NCBI RefSeq assembly: GCF_900101435.1
Contig: NZ_FMZH01000018.1
Span: forward strand, 10,330 to 70,756
DNA length: 60,427 nt
Origin: Pedobacter soli
Lineage (GTDB): Bacteria > Bacteroidota > Bacteroidia > Sphingobacteriales > Sphingobacteriaceae
Direction: 5' to 3'
Shown: one piece after another, positions 17,634 to 26,324 of the stretch
How the letters are laid out: every line of letters starts with the position of its first letter
Numbering within the stretch: the first letter of the stretch is position 1
Notes under the pieces: generated by a model
What the model was told of the DNA's origin: nothing
Databases searched by the model: none
The model's input: only the letters and a program-made list of their open reading frames with translations
Program-made: the position numbers and the translations under genes

Positions 17634-17774
17634 TGAATATCTTGCTTTGCAAAACCGGAGATACACCAGGTGCTCCCCATCATTCAGCAACCCAGCTCCA
17701 AAGCTACACGCAGCTGCTAAATCTTTCTATTTGGTTAAAAATTATTTGAGATGACAGTGATTAAACGACAATCG

Positions 17775-17805
17775 GATCATTACCTCACAATTAAAGGTAA
17801 TGATC
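17775..17805. terminator. Perfect 11-bp inverted repeat downstream of lacI 1
   Basis: GATCATTACCT (17775-17785) and AGGTAATGATC (17795-17805) flank a 9-nt loop, in the 255-bp gap between the end of LacI regulator 1 and the GH116 start. It may terminate the lacI operon or act as an operator for GH116; no T-run follows. Confidence 0.5.
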
Positions 17806-17888
17806 TCTGCTGAGAAATCTTTTTTTTGACAAATTAGCTTAATAGTATAGCAATATCATTTAATGGGGGAGCAGCGGGGCAATATGCC

Positions 17889-18923
17889 TTAAGTCTGAGC
17901 ATTTTGGGGTTTGCTCGATTGCCTTACATTTAATTTGGCCTGCAGGTTAATTACTAAAGGTTTGGCCGTTTTGGCTGTAGCGCCACCAGCTAGTTTTTTA
18001 AGAAGGAGCTGAATAATATTTTCGGCAATGGCTTCGATGGGTTGCTCTACCGCCGTAATGGATGGCCTGATAAACTCAAGCAGTTCAAAATCATCAAAAG
18101 AAACTACCCCTTTGCTTTGAAGAAGCCCTTCATCGCTGGTGCGCGATAATTTAAGCCCATCCATAGTGAGGTAGTTGGCAGCAAAAATTACGGCATCTAA
18201 ATGTGAGTGTTTTTGTAAAAAGGCTTTAATTAGTTGTGTGGCGTGTTCGGAATCCTGGTATTTTATTTTCAGTACTTCCTGCTTTTTCCCCGACCGATCG
18301 ATCACTTCGCTATATCCACGCAAACGATCAAGCATTTGTTGCTGCCGGGTATCGATAGTAATAAAAGCTATATTTTCGAAGCCATTATCAATCAGGTGTT
18401 GTGTGGCAGCAGCAGTCGACCAAAAGTTATCGGTCAATACATAATCGGCATCAAGTCCGGGCAGGTAACGGTCGAAAAGTACAACCGGTGTTTCACCACC
18501 AATAAGCCCGCCAATTTCGGTTTCTAAACCTTCGGCAAGGGCTGCAACATAAGCATCAACACGTCTTTCCTGGTAAATATTCAGGATTTCGGTTGTTCTT
18601 TCACGGTCGTTCCCCGTACTGCTGAAGATAATTTTATAGCCATGAACGGCAGCCTTTTCATCTATTGCCCTGGCCAGGCCAGAGAAAAAAGGTTTTGAAA
18701 TGTCATCAACCAGAAAGCCGATAATATTCGACTTTCCAGTTCTCAGGCTCCGCGCCAGCAAATTGGGCTGATAGCCTAATTCATCTATAGCCTTTTGTAT
18801 TTTTGCAGCTAATTTATCGCTGATGTATTTCTCTTTGGCCTTACCATTAATCACAAAAGATACTGCCGTAATGGAAGTTCCAACATGGTTTGCAATGTCT
18901 TTTATCGATACCTTTTGCTGCAT
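17889..18923 (-). CDS. LacI-family transcriptional regulator 1
   Basis: 344 residues. The N-terminal LacI helix-turn-helix and hinge helix are clear (VSIKDIANHVGTSITAVSFVINGK, then LGYQPNLLARSLRTGKSNIIG), followed by a periplasmic-binding-protein-like sensor domain (residues ~60-335). It starts 17 bp after uxuA ends and is the third gene of the operon that begins at 20488. That operon has two copies of the TAAACGTTTA-type palindrome in front, so autoregulation is likely. The inducer may be a uronate or a downstream acid such as mannonate. Confidence 0.93.
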   Translation of the reverse strand: MQQKVSIKDIANHVGTSITAVSFVINGKAKEKYISDKLAAKIQKAIDELGYQPNLLARSLRTGKSNIIGFLVDDISKPFFSGLARAIDEKAAVHGYKIIFSSTGNDRERTTEILNIYQERRVDAYVAALAEGLETEIGGLIGGETPVVLFDRYLPGLDADYVLTDNFWSTAAATQHLIDNGFENIAFITIDTRQQQMLDRLRGYSEVIDRSGKKQEVLKIKYQDSEHATQLIKAFLQKHSHLDAVIFAANYLTMDGLKLSRTSDEGLLQSKGVVSFDDFELLEFIRPSITAVEQPIEAIAENIIQLLLKKLAGGATAKTAKPLVINLQAKLNVRQSSKPQNAQT

Positions 18924-18940
18924 GGATGATAATTGGCTTG

Positions 18941-20116
18941 TTAATAGTTTCCGGTTACACCCAACTCCAAACCACGCAATTCGGCCAGCCCCCTTAACCT
19001 GCCAATGGCAGAATAACCCGGGTTGCTTTGTTTGCCCAGGTCATCGAGCATCTGGTGACCGTGGTCGGGTCTGAAAGGAATGGCAGTAGCTCTCAATGCA
19101 TTTTCTTCCGACAATGCTTTCATGATTTCGTACATGTTTACATCGCCGCCCAAATGATCAGCTTCGTAGAAACTTCCGTCGCTATCTTTGGTAACATTAC
19201 GCAGGTGCGCAAAGTAGGTACGCGATTTTACCACGTTGAAAATTTCGAGCACATTGTTATCTACCCCTGCGCCCAGCGAGCCCGTGCAAAAACATACTCC
19301 GTTAAAAGGCTGATCTACACTTTTCAATATAAATTCAAAATCATCGGCAGTACTGGCAATGCGTGGCAAGCCCAAAATGGGATAAGGAGGATCGTCGGGG
19401 TGGATGGTCATTTTAATACCTTCTGCTTCGCAAACACCGGCAATTTCTGATAGAAAATAAACCAGGTTGGTCCTTAAACCATCAAAACCTATGGCCTGAT
19501 ATTCCTGAATACTGTTTTGAAGCGTTTCGAGTTCAATTTCTTTTTCGTTCGGGATGCCCATCAACACATTCACCCGCAGCGCATCCAACGCCTGCTGATC
19601 GAGTGTATTAAAACGTTCTTTGGCACGGGTCAGAACTGAAGCAGGATAATCAGCTTCGGCATTTGGTCTTTTTAAGATATACAGGTCGAAAATCGCCAGA
19701 TCTATCCAGTTAAAATAGAGTGCTTTCGAACCATCTGTCATTTCAAGATCGAGCTGCGTCCGCGTCCAATCCAATACCGGCATAAAGTTATAGCAGATGG
19801 TTTTCAAGCCACACTTTGCCAGGTTTTGTAGCGAAGTTTTATAATTTTCGATGTACTTACCGGCATCTGCCCGGCGTGTTTTAATGGCTTCGTGCACCGG
19901 AACGCTCTCTACTACCGACCAGGTTAGCCCTGCAGCTTCGATAATTGATTTGCGCTCCATGATATCGGCAACAGTCCATATTTCGCCATGCGGAACATGG
20001 TGCAAAGCCGAAACCACACCTGTTGCGCCAGCCTGTTTTACATCTTGTAAGCTTACCGGATCGTTGGGCCCATACCAACGCCAGGTTTGTTCTAATTTTT
20101 TATATTGGGTTGTCAT
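18941..20116 (-). CDS. uxuA: Mannonate dehydratase
   Basis: D-mannonate dehydratase (391 residues, usual length) converts D-mannonate to 2-keto-3-deoxygluconate in hexuronate catabolism. Recognised from TWRWYGPNDPVSLQDVKQAGATGVVSALHH at the N-terminus, CYNFMPVLDWTRT in the middle, then MTIHPDDPPYPILGLPRIAS, GVCFCTGSLG and the C-terminal PFRPDHGHQMLDD, which supply the metal-binding Cys, His and Asp residues of the TIM barrel. Operon mates are the small protein 33 bp upstream and lacI 1 17 bp downstream. The earlier glucuronate steps (uxaC, uxuB) are not in the window. Confidence 0.96.
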   Translation of the reverse strand: MTTQYKKLEQTWRWYGPNDPVSLQDVKQAGATGVVSALHHVPHGEIWTVADIMERKSIIEAAGLTWSVVESVPVHEAIKTRRADAGKYIENYKTSLQNLAKCGLKTICYNFMPVLDWTRTQLDLEMTDGSKALYFNWIDLAIFDLYILKRPNAEADYPASVLTRAKERFNTLDQQALDALRVNVLMGIPNEKEIELETLQNSIQEYQAIGFDGLRTNLVYFLSEIAGVCEAEGIKMTIHPDDPPYPILGLPRIASTADDFEFILKSVDQPFNGVCFCTGSLGAGVDNNVLEIFNVVKSRTYFAHLRNVTKDSDGSFYEADHLGGDVNMYEIMKALSEENALRATAIPFRPDHGHQMLDDLGKQSNPGYSAIGRLRGLAELRGLELGVTGNY

Positions 20117-20149
20117 AAATCAATTTGGATAGTCAGAAGGCGAGCGGTT

Positions 20150-20488
20150 TTAGCATAGCACTTTGTTATCCTGCTTTTTCGGATAAAATTCCTTTAACCA
20201 GATATAATCAGAAACTACATTGAGCATCTGCTCATAATAAACATTTTGTTTTCCGGCCGCCCGGCAAATAGAGAGTGTTGAGCCATTTGCGTTATCGGTT
20301 TGTGAGAAAAAGAAACTGAAATTCCGGGCGTAAAGCCACCCGGGAACATCCTCATCAGCCAGCGTAATTTTGCAGATTACCATCGCTTCGGTGGGTCTGG
20401 CTTCGTCTGTGCTAATGGTGTAGGTAACCAGCAGTTCAATAATCGACTGCCCAAATAAATCGACCAACACGTTTATACTTTTTTTCAT
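20150..20488 (-). CDS. Hypothetical small protein, first gene of the uxuA operon
   Basis: About 112 residues from the Met at 20488 (MKKSINVLVDLFGQSI); the longer frame to 20530 adds a hydrophobic stretch and runs toward the operators, so it is less likely. The protein is soluble and mixed alpha/beta (ADEDVPGWLYARNFSFFFSQ) and was not recognised. It sits between the operator pair and uxuA, so it is co-expressed with uronate catabolism. A role in sugar-acid metabolism is inferred from position only. Confidence 0.55.
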   Translation of the reverse strand: MKKSINVLVDLFGQSIIELLVTYTISTDEARPTEAMVICKITLADEDVPGWLYARNFSFFFSQTDNANGSTLSICRAAGKQNVYYEQMLNVVSDYIWLKEFYPKKQDNKVLC

Positions 20489-20589
20489 CTCAAACCAATA
20501 AATACACAGTATAAACGCTTTAAACGGCACTACTGTTAGGCTAAGTTGTTAAAAAATTTGGGTTGTTAAATCCAAAATACAGCTATTTA

Positions 20590-20644
20590 TTTGCGTAAAC
20601 GTTTAAGTTATTCGATTAAAGACTTACTAAAGCGTTTAAGTAAA
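20590..20644. promoter_or_regulatory. Two LacI-type operators upstream of the uxuA operon
   Basis: Site 1 spans 20590-20611 with a perfect core TAAACGTTTA (20596-20605). Site 2 spans 20623-20644 (CTTACTAAAGCGTTTAAGTA and two more bases) and reads in the same pattern on the opposite strand. Consensus with the sites at 23835 and 25264: TTACGTAAACGTTTAAGTAA. The centres are about 33 bp apart, suggesting cooperative or looping binding. Confidence 0.75.
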
Positions 20645-20682
20645 TCGGCTTCCACTTCGTCACTTTTCCTTTACAATCAGCA

Positions 20683-22098
20683 CTATTCAACCATTTTACT
20701 TTCATGGAAATTTACAACGCGGGTTTCGGCTGTATTCTTTTGTTCGAGGGCTTTACCCGCATAAGCAGGTTTTTGTGTTCCCCAGGTTACTGAACTGTTT
20801 ATTAAACTGATGTATCCTGTATTCTCGAAATAAAATCCGGCTATAGGGCTTTTTACCAGACCTTCTACATTGCTTGGCCTGCGATCGTATACCCCACCGG
20901 TTTCTTTAGTACTTTTATTGAGGAGCACACTTACCTGATCAAAATAAATATTGGAAATCTTATCCTTGCTTTCGCCGCTAACGTATACGCCACTTTCGCC
21001 CGTACAACGAATATTACTGAAATAAATATTGCTAACAGCCCCTACCTTGCCTTTGGTCTGGCCTTTAGGCAAACGCCAGCCGGCATCTTTATTATTGGCA
21101 GTAGCGCGCGGATAGGCTGTAATGTAAATCGGCTCTGCCTTGCCCCACCAAACATCAGTAAAAAGTCTCGATTCGACTAAGCTATTAGAGAAAATAACAT
21201 CACTTACGGTACCTTCATCGCGGTTCTGAATGCCCAGGCCACGGTTGCTGTTGCGGATATTGCAGTTGTTGATGAGCACATGGCTAATGCGATCCATATT
21301 TTCTGACCCGATTTTAATGGCACAGGAACTCGAAGTCATGGTGCAATTGCTTATCACAATATTTTCGCAGGCACCATATGCTTCATATTCGCGGCGGTTT
21401 TTAAGACAGATGCAATCATCGCCCGATTCGATGTAACAGTTATTGATCCGTACATTTTTACTGTGATCTAAATCAATACCATCGCTATTTCGTATTTTGA
21501 TGCTATTTAACAGGGTAATATTCGAAATAGAAACATCGTTGCAGCCTACCAGATGAACCGTCCAGTAAGCAGAATTCTGAAAAGTTACCCCATCTATATT
21601 TAGTTTTTTACAGTCGATTAAAGTAAGCAGGTGCGGGCGCGGATCTACAATGTTAAAAGGCTTCAACACATAAGAATCGCTCAGTTCTTCGCCCATAAAA
21701 GAAATACCATTCCCATCAATTACCCCCGTGCCGGTAATACTCACCTGCTCGAGCTTTTCGCCGCCAATCCAAATGGTACCCTCTCCCTTATTTTCGCGGA
21801 AAGCACTTTTGGTGTACAGGCTTTCATCTGGACTGGCCAGAATTTTAGCACCTCCTTCTACCCTGAGTTCAACAAAAGATTTTAAATCAAAAGGCCCGCT
21901 TAAAAACACGTGGCCTGAAGGTACGATCACCTGGCCGCCGCCAGCAGCACTACAGGCATTAATGGCCTTCTGAATAGCCACTGCATCGTTGGTTTTTCCA
22001 TCGCCTATGGCTCCGAATTTTATAATGTTATACTGTTGTTGCGCAACTACCCTTACGGAAAACAGCAGGGCAAGCACAATGAATACTTTAATTTTCAT
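20683..22098 (-). CDS. GH28 family glycoside hydrolase (polygalacturonase-like) 1
   Basis: About 471 residues with a signal peptide (cleaved near RVVAQQQ), so periplasmic. A right-handed parallel beta-helix follows the Pectate-lyase-3-like start (NIIKFGAIGDGKTNDAVAIQKAIN). The catalytic GH28 blocks are visible: NSDGIDLDHS, SGDDCICLK, SSCAIKIGSE and the RGLGIQNR segment, with the three Asp of the retained inverting pair. GH28 cleaves alpha-galacturonides or rhamnogalacturonan. The start is the Met at 22098, not the overlapping upstream one, leaving 32 bp to the symporter gene before it. It is probably in the uronate regulon. Confidence 0.92.
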   Translation of the reverse strand: MKIKVFIVLALLFSVRVVAQQQYNIIKFGAIGDGKTNDAVAIQKAINACSAAGGGQVIVPSGHVFLSGPFDLKSFVELRVEGGAKILASPDESLYTKSAFRENKGEGTIWIGGEKLEQVSITGTGVIDGNGISFMGEELSDSYVLKPFNIVDPRPHLLTLIDCKKLNIDGVTFQNSAYWTVHLVGCNDVSISNITLLNSIKIRNSDGIDLDHSKNVRINNCYIESGDDCICLKNRREYEAYGACENIVISNCTMTSSSCAIKIGSENMDRISHVLINNCNIRNSNRGLGIQNRDEGTVSDVIFSNSLVESRLFTDVWWGKAEPIYITAYPRATANNKDAGWRLPKGQTKGKVGAVSNIYFSNIRCTGESGVYVSGESKDKISNIYFDQVSVLLNKSTKETGGVYDRRPSNVEGLVKSPIAGFYFENTGYISLINSSVTWGTQKPAYAGKALEQKNTAETRVVNFHESKMVE

Positions 22099-22130
22099 TA
22101 TTGTTGAATTGACTTGATTAATAAAACAGC

Positions 22131-23759
22131 TTACCAGAACACAATGTACAGCGCCGCCAGAATACCACAAATAATTACCGAACATACGGCAAATGCCGGG
22201 GTAACCTTAAACATAGAGCGGTCTACCTCGAGCCCCTGCTTGTTATCTTTACTCTTCGGATCAGTTAACGTAATCACCACCATCAGTAAAATAACGATGC
22301 CAAAAACCCACGACATCCGGTTAAGGAATGGGATGTTACCAATTGAGCCATTGCTCAGGGTTGGCAGAAATTTAAACAAAATGGACAAAGGTATAGTTAC
22401 CAGCGCTGCAGCAAGTGCGGCACGAGAGGTTGTTCTTTTCCAGAAAAAGCCCAGCAGGAAAATGGCAAATATTCCCGGCGAAATAAAACCTACATACTCT
22501 TGTATAAACTGGTAAACCTGATCGAAACTCCTTAAAGTGGGTGCTACCACAATGGCAATAAGCGAAGCCATTACCACCGACCATCTTCCTACGGCAACCA
22601 ATCTGCGTTCGGATGCTTCGGGTTTGATGTATTTTTTATAAATATCGAGCGTAAATATGGTGGCAATACTGTTCGATTTTCCGGCCAGAGAAGCCACAAT
22701 AGCCGCGGTTAAAGCCGCAAAAGCCAATCCTTTAATGCCTGCAGGCAACAAATTCATCAATACGGGATAGGCATGATCAGGTTTAACCACGCCAGCTGCA
22801 TCGAGCATTTCGGCTTGAAAATAGCCGCGCTGATACAATACAAAAGCTGCAATACCCGGAATAACCACAATTACCGGAATGAGTAATTTTAGAAAAGCAG
22901 CAAAAATTAATCCGCTCCTGCCTGTTTTTAAATCGGCACCTAAGGCCCGCTGTACAATGTATTGGTTGCAACCCCAGTAGTTTAAATTATTGATCCAAAG
23001 ACCACCAACCAGCACTGCAATGCCCGGCAGCTCATTGTAAAACTTATCCCTTTTCGAAAAAATCATGTGGAAATGATCGGATGCTTCGGTTTTTAAAAGC
23101 GGAAGCGCCCCCAGCACGGTGTGCGTATCGAGTTTTTCGGCTACCAGTTTTAAAGCCATGTAACAGGTAATCAATCCGCCAATCACCAGCACACACACCT
23201 GGATTACGTCGGTATAACCGATTACTTTCATCCCTCCAAGGGTAATAATGGCCGAAAAAATGGCCAGAAATACAATACAGGTATTAAAAGGGATGCCGGT
23301 AATGGTTTCGATGGCAATGGCTCCCAGAAAGAAAATAGAAGTTAAATTCACAAATACATACACCAGTAACCAGAAAACCGCCATTAAAGTACTTACCGTA
23401 TTGTTGTAACGTGTTGAGAGAAACTGCGGCATGGTGTAAATCTTGTTTTTCAGGTAAATGGGCAGAAAATACACCGCTACAATAATCAGTGTGGCGGCTG
23501 CCATCCACTCGTAACTGGCAATGGCCAGCCCCATGGCAAAACCCGAACCCGACATGCCAATAAAGTGCTCTGCCGAAATATTTGACGCAATGATAGATGC
23601 CCCAATTGCCCACCAGGTTAATGAACCCTCAGCCAGAAAATAATCTTTGGTATCGGTTTGCTTTTGCTTTTTACTGCGGTAAACCCAATAGCCATAGGCC
23701 GATACAATAATAAAGTAGATAAAAAATACGGTACAATCGAGCGCAGAAAGGTGGTTCAT
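22131..23759 (-). CDS. Sodium-solute symporter (SSS family)
   Basis: 542 residues with about 13-14 membrane helices. The early FLAEGSLTWWAIGASIIASNISAEHFIGMSGSGFAMGLAIASYEW block is typical of SSS/SLC5 sugar or sugar-acid cotransporters, with the NSIATIFTLDIYKKYIKP-type late loop. The operon partner, GH28, is downstream by 32 bp. A palindromic operator lies at 23835-23856, 76 bp upstream of the start. Given the regulon, uronate or inositol uptake is the likely role (inference); SLC5-like members include myo-inositol carriers. Confidence 0.92.
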   Translation of the reverse strand: MNHLSALDCTVFFIYFIIVSAYGYWVYRSKKQKQTDTKDYFLAEGSLTWWAIGASIIASNISAEHFIGMSGSGFAMGLAIASYEWMAAATLIIVAVYFLPIYLKNKIYTMPQFLSTRYNNTVSTLMAVFWLLVYVFVNLTSIFFLGAIAIETITGIPFNTCIVFLAIFSAIITLGGMKVIGYTDVIQVCVLVIGGLITCYMALKLVAEKLDTHTVLGALPLLKTEASDHFHMIFSKRDKFYNELPGIAVLVGGLWINNLNYWGCNQYIVQRALGADLKTGRSGLIFAAFLKLLIPVIVVIPGIAAFVLYQRGYFQAEMLDAAGVVKPDHAYPVLMNLLPAGIKGLAFAALTAAIVASLAGKSNSIATIFTLDIYKKYIKPEASERRLVAVGRWSVVMASLIAIVVAPTLRSFDQVYQFIQEYVGFISPGIFAIFLLGFFWKRTTSRAALAAALVTIPLSILFKFLPTLSNGSIGNIPFLNRMSWVFGIVILLMVVITLTDPKSKDNKQGLEVDRSMFKVTPAFAVCSVIICGILAALYIVFW

Positions 23760-23834
23760 AAAGGGATGATTATATTTGGTTTTTTTAAAATTCAGAAAAA
23801 ATCCCCAACGTTAAAGGCACATTGCTTTTATTTA

Positions 23835-23856
23835 ATTACGTAAACGTTTTCGGATT
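23835..23856. promoter_or_regulatory. LacI-type operator upstream of the symporter-GH28 operon
   Basis: ATTACGTAAACGTTTTCGGA plus two bases contains ACGTAAACGTTT, identical to the core at 20594-20604 and close to the MIOX-operon site. It lies between the end of lacI 2 and the symporter start. Confidence 0.7.
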
Positions 23857-23879
23857 ACAGCCCTTAAAACGCACCGTAA

Positions 23880-24887
23880 TTACCCACCTGTCGAAGCTCT
23901 TTTAATCAATGTTGATTGCAATACAATATCTTTATCATCGCCAATTCCCCTTTTATTTAAAACCTTAAACAGGCATTTGGCGGCCTCGTTTCCGATTTCG
24001 AATGCGGGTTGTGTAATGGTGGTTAACGAAGGATTAAGCAGTTTGGCCGAGCTCATGTTGCAAAAACTCAGGATTTTAACATCCTTTGGAATCTGCAACT
24101 GTAATTCCTGGCAGGCTGAGTAAGCCGGTATAATAAATTCTTCTATTGATGAGAAAAGTGCATCGGGTGCCTGCTCCTGAAAAAGGGTTTTGATATTTTG
24201 CAGGTTGCTTGCTTCATCTTCGCTGTAATGCACTACCAGGTCTTCGGCCGCTAACAAACCATGTGCCTGCAGCGCATCGCAGTAGCCCAAAAACCTGGCC
24301 CTGCCCGCAGGCAGCTTTTCGAGCCCATACAAATAGGCAATTTTAGTACAGCCCTGTTCAATCAAATGTTCGGTTGCGGTAAAAGAGATCTGGTAATCAT
24401 CGGTAGTTACCTTAAAAGTGTCCAGTTCTTCGTAAACCCTGTCGAAAAATACCATGGGAATTTTATTAACCAGGTTCTTGTAATACTCATTATTGTATTC
24501 GTTACTCGATACCGATGTTAAAATCCCATCCACACGGCCATTAAGCAGGCTGTTGGTAAACGACATTTCCATTTCGGTATCCTCGTGGGTTTGGTAAATA
24601 AGCACATGGTAGCCGTATTGCCGGGCAATTTCTTCAATTCCTTTAATGGCCAGCGAAAAAAAGTTATTGGCCACACAAGGAATAATTACCGCAATGGTTT
24701 TGGTTTTATTGCTCCTGAGGTTGCTTGCTGCCGGGTTTGGGGTATAGTTTAGTTCTTTGGCCAGTGTCCATACCCGGTTTTTAGTTTTTAAGCTAATCTC
24801 ATAGCTATCATTAAGCGCTTTAGAAACTGTGGCTATAGAAATATTCAACTCCTGCGCAAGCCTTTTGATATTCACCTCTCCCGACAT
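23880..24887 (-). CDS. LacI-family transcriptional regulator 2
   Basis: 335 residues. The helix-turn-helix and hinge (VNIKRLAQELNISIATVSKALNDS, LNYTPNPAASNLRSNKTKTIAVI) are followed by the sensor domain (KIPMVFFDR, FTATEHLIEQGCTKIAYL, ARFLGYCDAL, ITQPAFEIGNEAAKCLF). An AAGGAGAT ribosome-binding site precedes the ATG. It is divergent from the inositol oxygenase gene and lies directly upstream of the symporter operon; each of these promoters has the shared palindrome, making this the best candidate for the regulator of the regulon. Inducer not known. Confidence 0.93.
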   Translation of the reverse strand: MSGEVNIKRLAQELNISIATVSKALNDSYEISLKTKNRVWTLAKELNYTPNPAASNLRSNKTKTIAVIIPCVANNFFSLAIKGIEEIARQYGYHVLIYQTHEDTEMEMSFTNSLLNGRVDGILTSVSSNEYNNEYYKNLVNKIPMVFFDRVYEELDTFKVTTDDYQISFTATEHLIEQGCTKIAYLYGLEKLPAGRARFLGYCDALQAHGLLAAEDLVVHYSEDEASNLQNIKTLFQEQAPDALFSSIEEFIIPAYSACQELQLQIPKDVKILSFCNMSSAKLLNPSLTTITQPAFEIGNEAAKCLFKVLNKRGIGDDKDIVLQSTLIKRASTGG

Positions 24888-25375
24888 CTTTAAATCTCCT
24901 TAAGTATTGTTAGTTCTTGTTTGGTTTTATCGACAACCACAACGCTTATCGACCCTGTTTTTTTTTGCAGCACCAGTCACTCAACTGCCATGCATGTTTT
25001 GAGGCCTGGTCAAAAACAGAAAAACTTAAAATGCATTGGGTTAAACTTGCTGCATTTCTTTTACAGGGTAAACTATTTGGTTATCAATAACGGGCTGGCT
25101 GCTGCATGCAACAAATCCGATCCGTTTATACGAAAATACAAAATAATCGTAACAATAACGGTTATTTAACATTTCTATTTTCCTAAACAGAGCAATGGGC
25201 AAGCATCTACCCAAAACATATTAAACAACTGAATATCAATACACAACAAACAAAAAGTAAAAATTTACGTAATCGTTTAAGTAAATAAAATTGGCTAAAC
25301 ATAAAAGTTTAAATTTTCAAAAACTCAACTTTATACAACCAAAGCATATTATTTAACCAAATCATTTCTAGTCTT
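24888..25375. promoter_or_regulatory. Divergent promoter region of lacI 2 and the MIOX operon, with operator
   Basis: No gene is supported in these 488 bp. At 25264-25285 lies a near-perfect palindrome (TTTAC / GTAAA arms, core ACGTAATCGTTTAAGT; 18 of 22 positions symmetric), about 90 bp before the MIOX start and matching the three sites at 20590-20644 and 23835. ACCAAA-type leader motifs follow near 25354 (TTTAACCAAATC). Confidence 0.7.
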
Positions 25376-26263
25376 ATGAGTAACGAAAACACACTTTCGA
25401 AGGACAATCAGAATCCATTGAAAAATCTCGACCAATGGGAAGAGGATATCTTAATCCGCTACCCCGATCCAACAACCATTAACGCGGATAAAAAAGAAGA
25501 GCAATTCAGAAACTACGAAGAAACGGAAAAAGATGGCGTAAAGGAATTTTACAAATTAAACCACACTTACCAGACCTATGATTTTGTTCAGCAGAAAAAG
25601 GCTGAATACCTGAAATTTGATAAGGAAGAAATGCCCATTTGGAGTGCCTTTGATTTCCTGAATAAACTGGTTGATGATTCTGACCCGGATACCGATCTGG
25701 ACCAGATGCAGCATCTTTTACAAACATCGGAAGCCATCCGCAATGATGGTCACCCCGATTGGATGGTGCTGGTTGGCCTGATACATGATATGGGTAAGGT
25801 ACTTTGTCTGTATGGTGAGCCACAATGGGCTGTAGTGGGCGATACTTTTCCGATAGGTTGTGCCTATTCTGACAAAATTGTGTACCCCGAGTTCTTTCAG
25901 CTCAACCCTGATATTAACAACCCTACCTATCAAACAAAACTAGGCGTATATAGCCAAAACTGCGGCTTGGATAACGTTCACATGTCGTGGGGCCACGATG
26001 AATATGTGTACCACATGATGAAGCCCTACATCCCTGAACCGGGTTTGTACATGCTCAGGTACCACTCTTTTTATTCGCAGCACCGCGAAAATGCTTATGA
26101 TCATTTAATGAACGAGAAAGATCACGAAATGTTTAAATGGGTAAGGCTTTTTAACCCCTACGACCTGTACTCGAAAAATCCCAACCAAAAAAGCTGGGCC
26201 GAATTAAAACCTTACTACGAGGCACTTGTGGCCAAGTATCTGCCTGCCAGCATTAAGTTTTAA
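25376..26263 (+). CDS. myo-Inositol oxygenase (MIOX)
   Basis: 295 residues; oxidises myo-inositol with O2 to D-glucuronate using a di-iron centre. The HD-domain ligands match mouse MIOX: His126 (DGHPDW), His137-Asp138 (GLIHDMGK), His207 (SWGHDEY), His230 (RYHSFY) and Asp263 (FNPYDLY). No signal peptide, so cytosolic. It heads the operon with susC 2 (62-bp gap) and is preceded by a LacI-type operator. D-glucuronate would feed the UxaC/UxuB/UxuA route, and uxuA sits in the same regulon. Bacterial MIOX is uncommon outside Bacteroidota and a few other groups. Confidence 0.95.
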   Translation: MSNENTLSKDNQNPLKNLDQWEEDILIRYPDPTTINADKKEEQFRNYEETEKDGVKEFYKLNHTYQTYDFVQQKKAEYLKFDKEEMPIWSAFDFLNKLVDDSDPDTDLDQMQHLLQTSEAIRNDGHPDWMVLVGLIHDMGKVLCLYGEPQWAVVGDTFPIGCAYSDKIVYPEFFQLNPDINNPTYQTKLGVYSQNCGLDNVHMSWGHDEYVYHMMKPYIPEPGLYMLRYHSFYSQHRENAYDHLMNEKDHEMFKWVRLFNPYDLYSKNPNQKSWAELKPYYEALVAKYLPASIKF

Positions 26264-26324
26264 AAACCAAATATTAATATACCAAACTAACAAACCAAAT
26301 TATGAACCTAATGCTACACGAATC

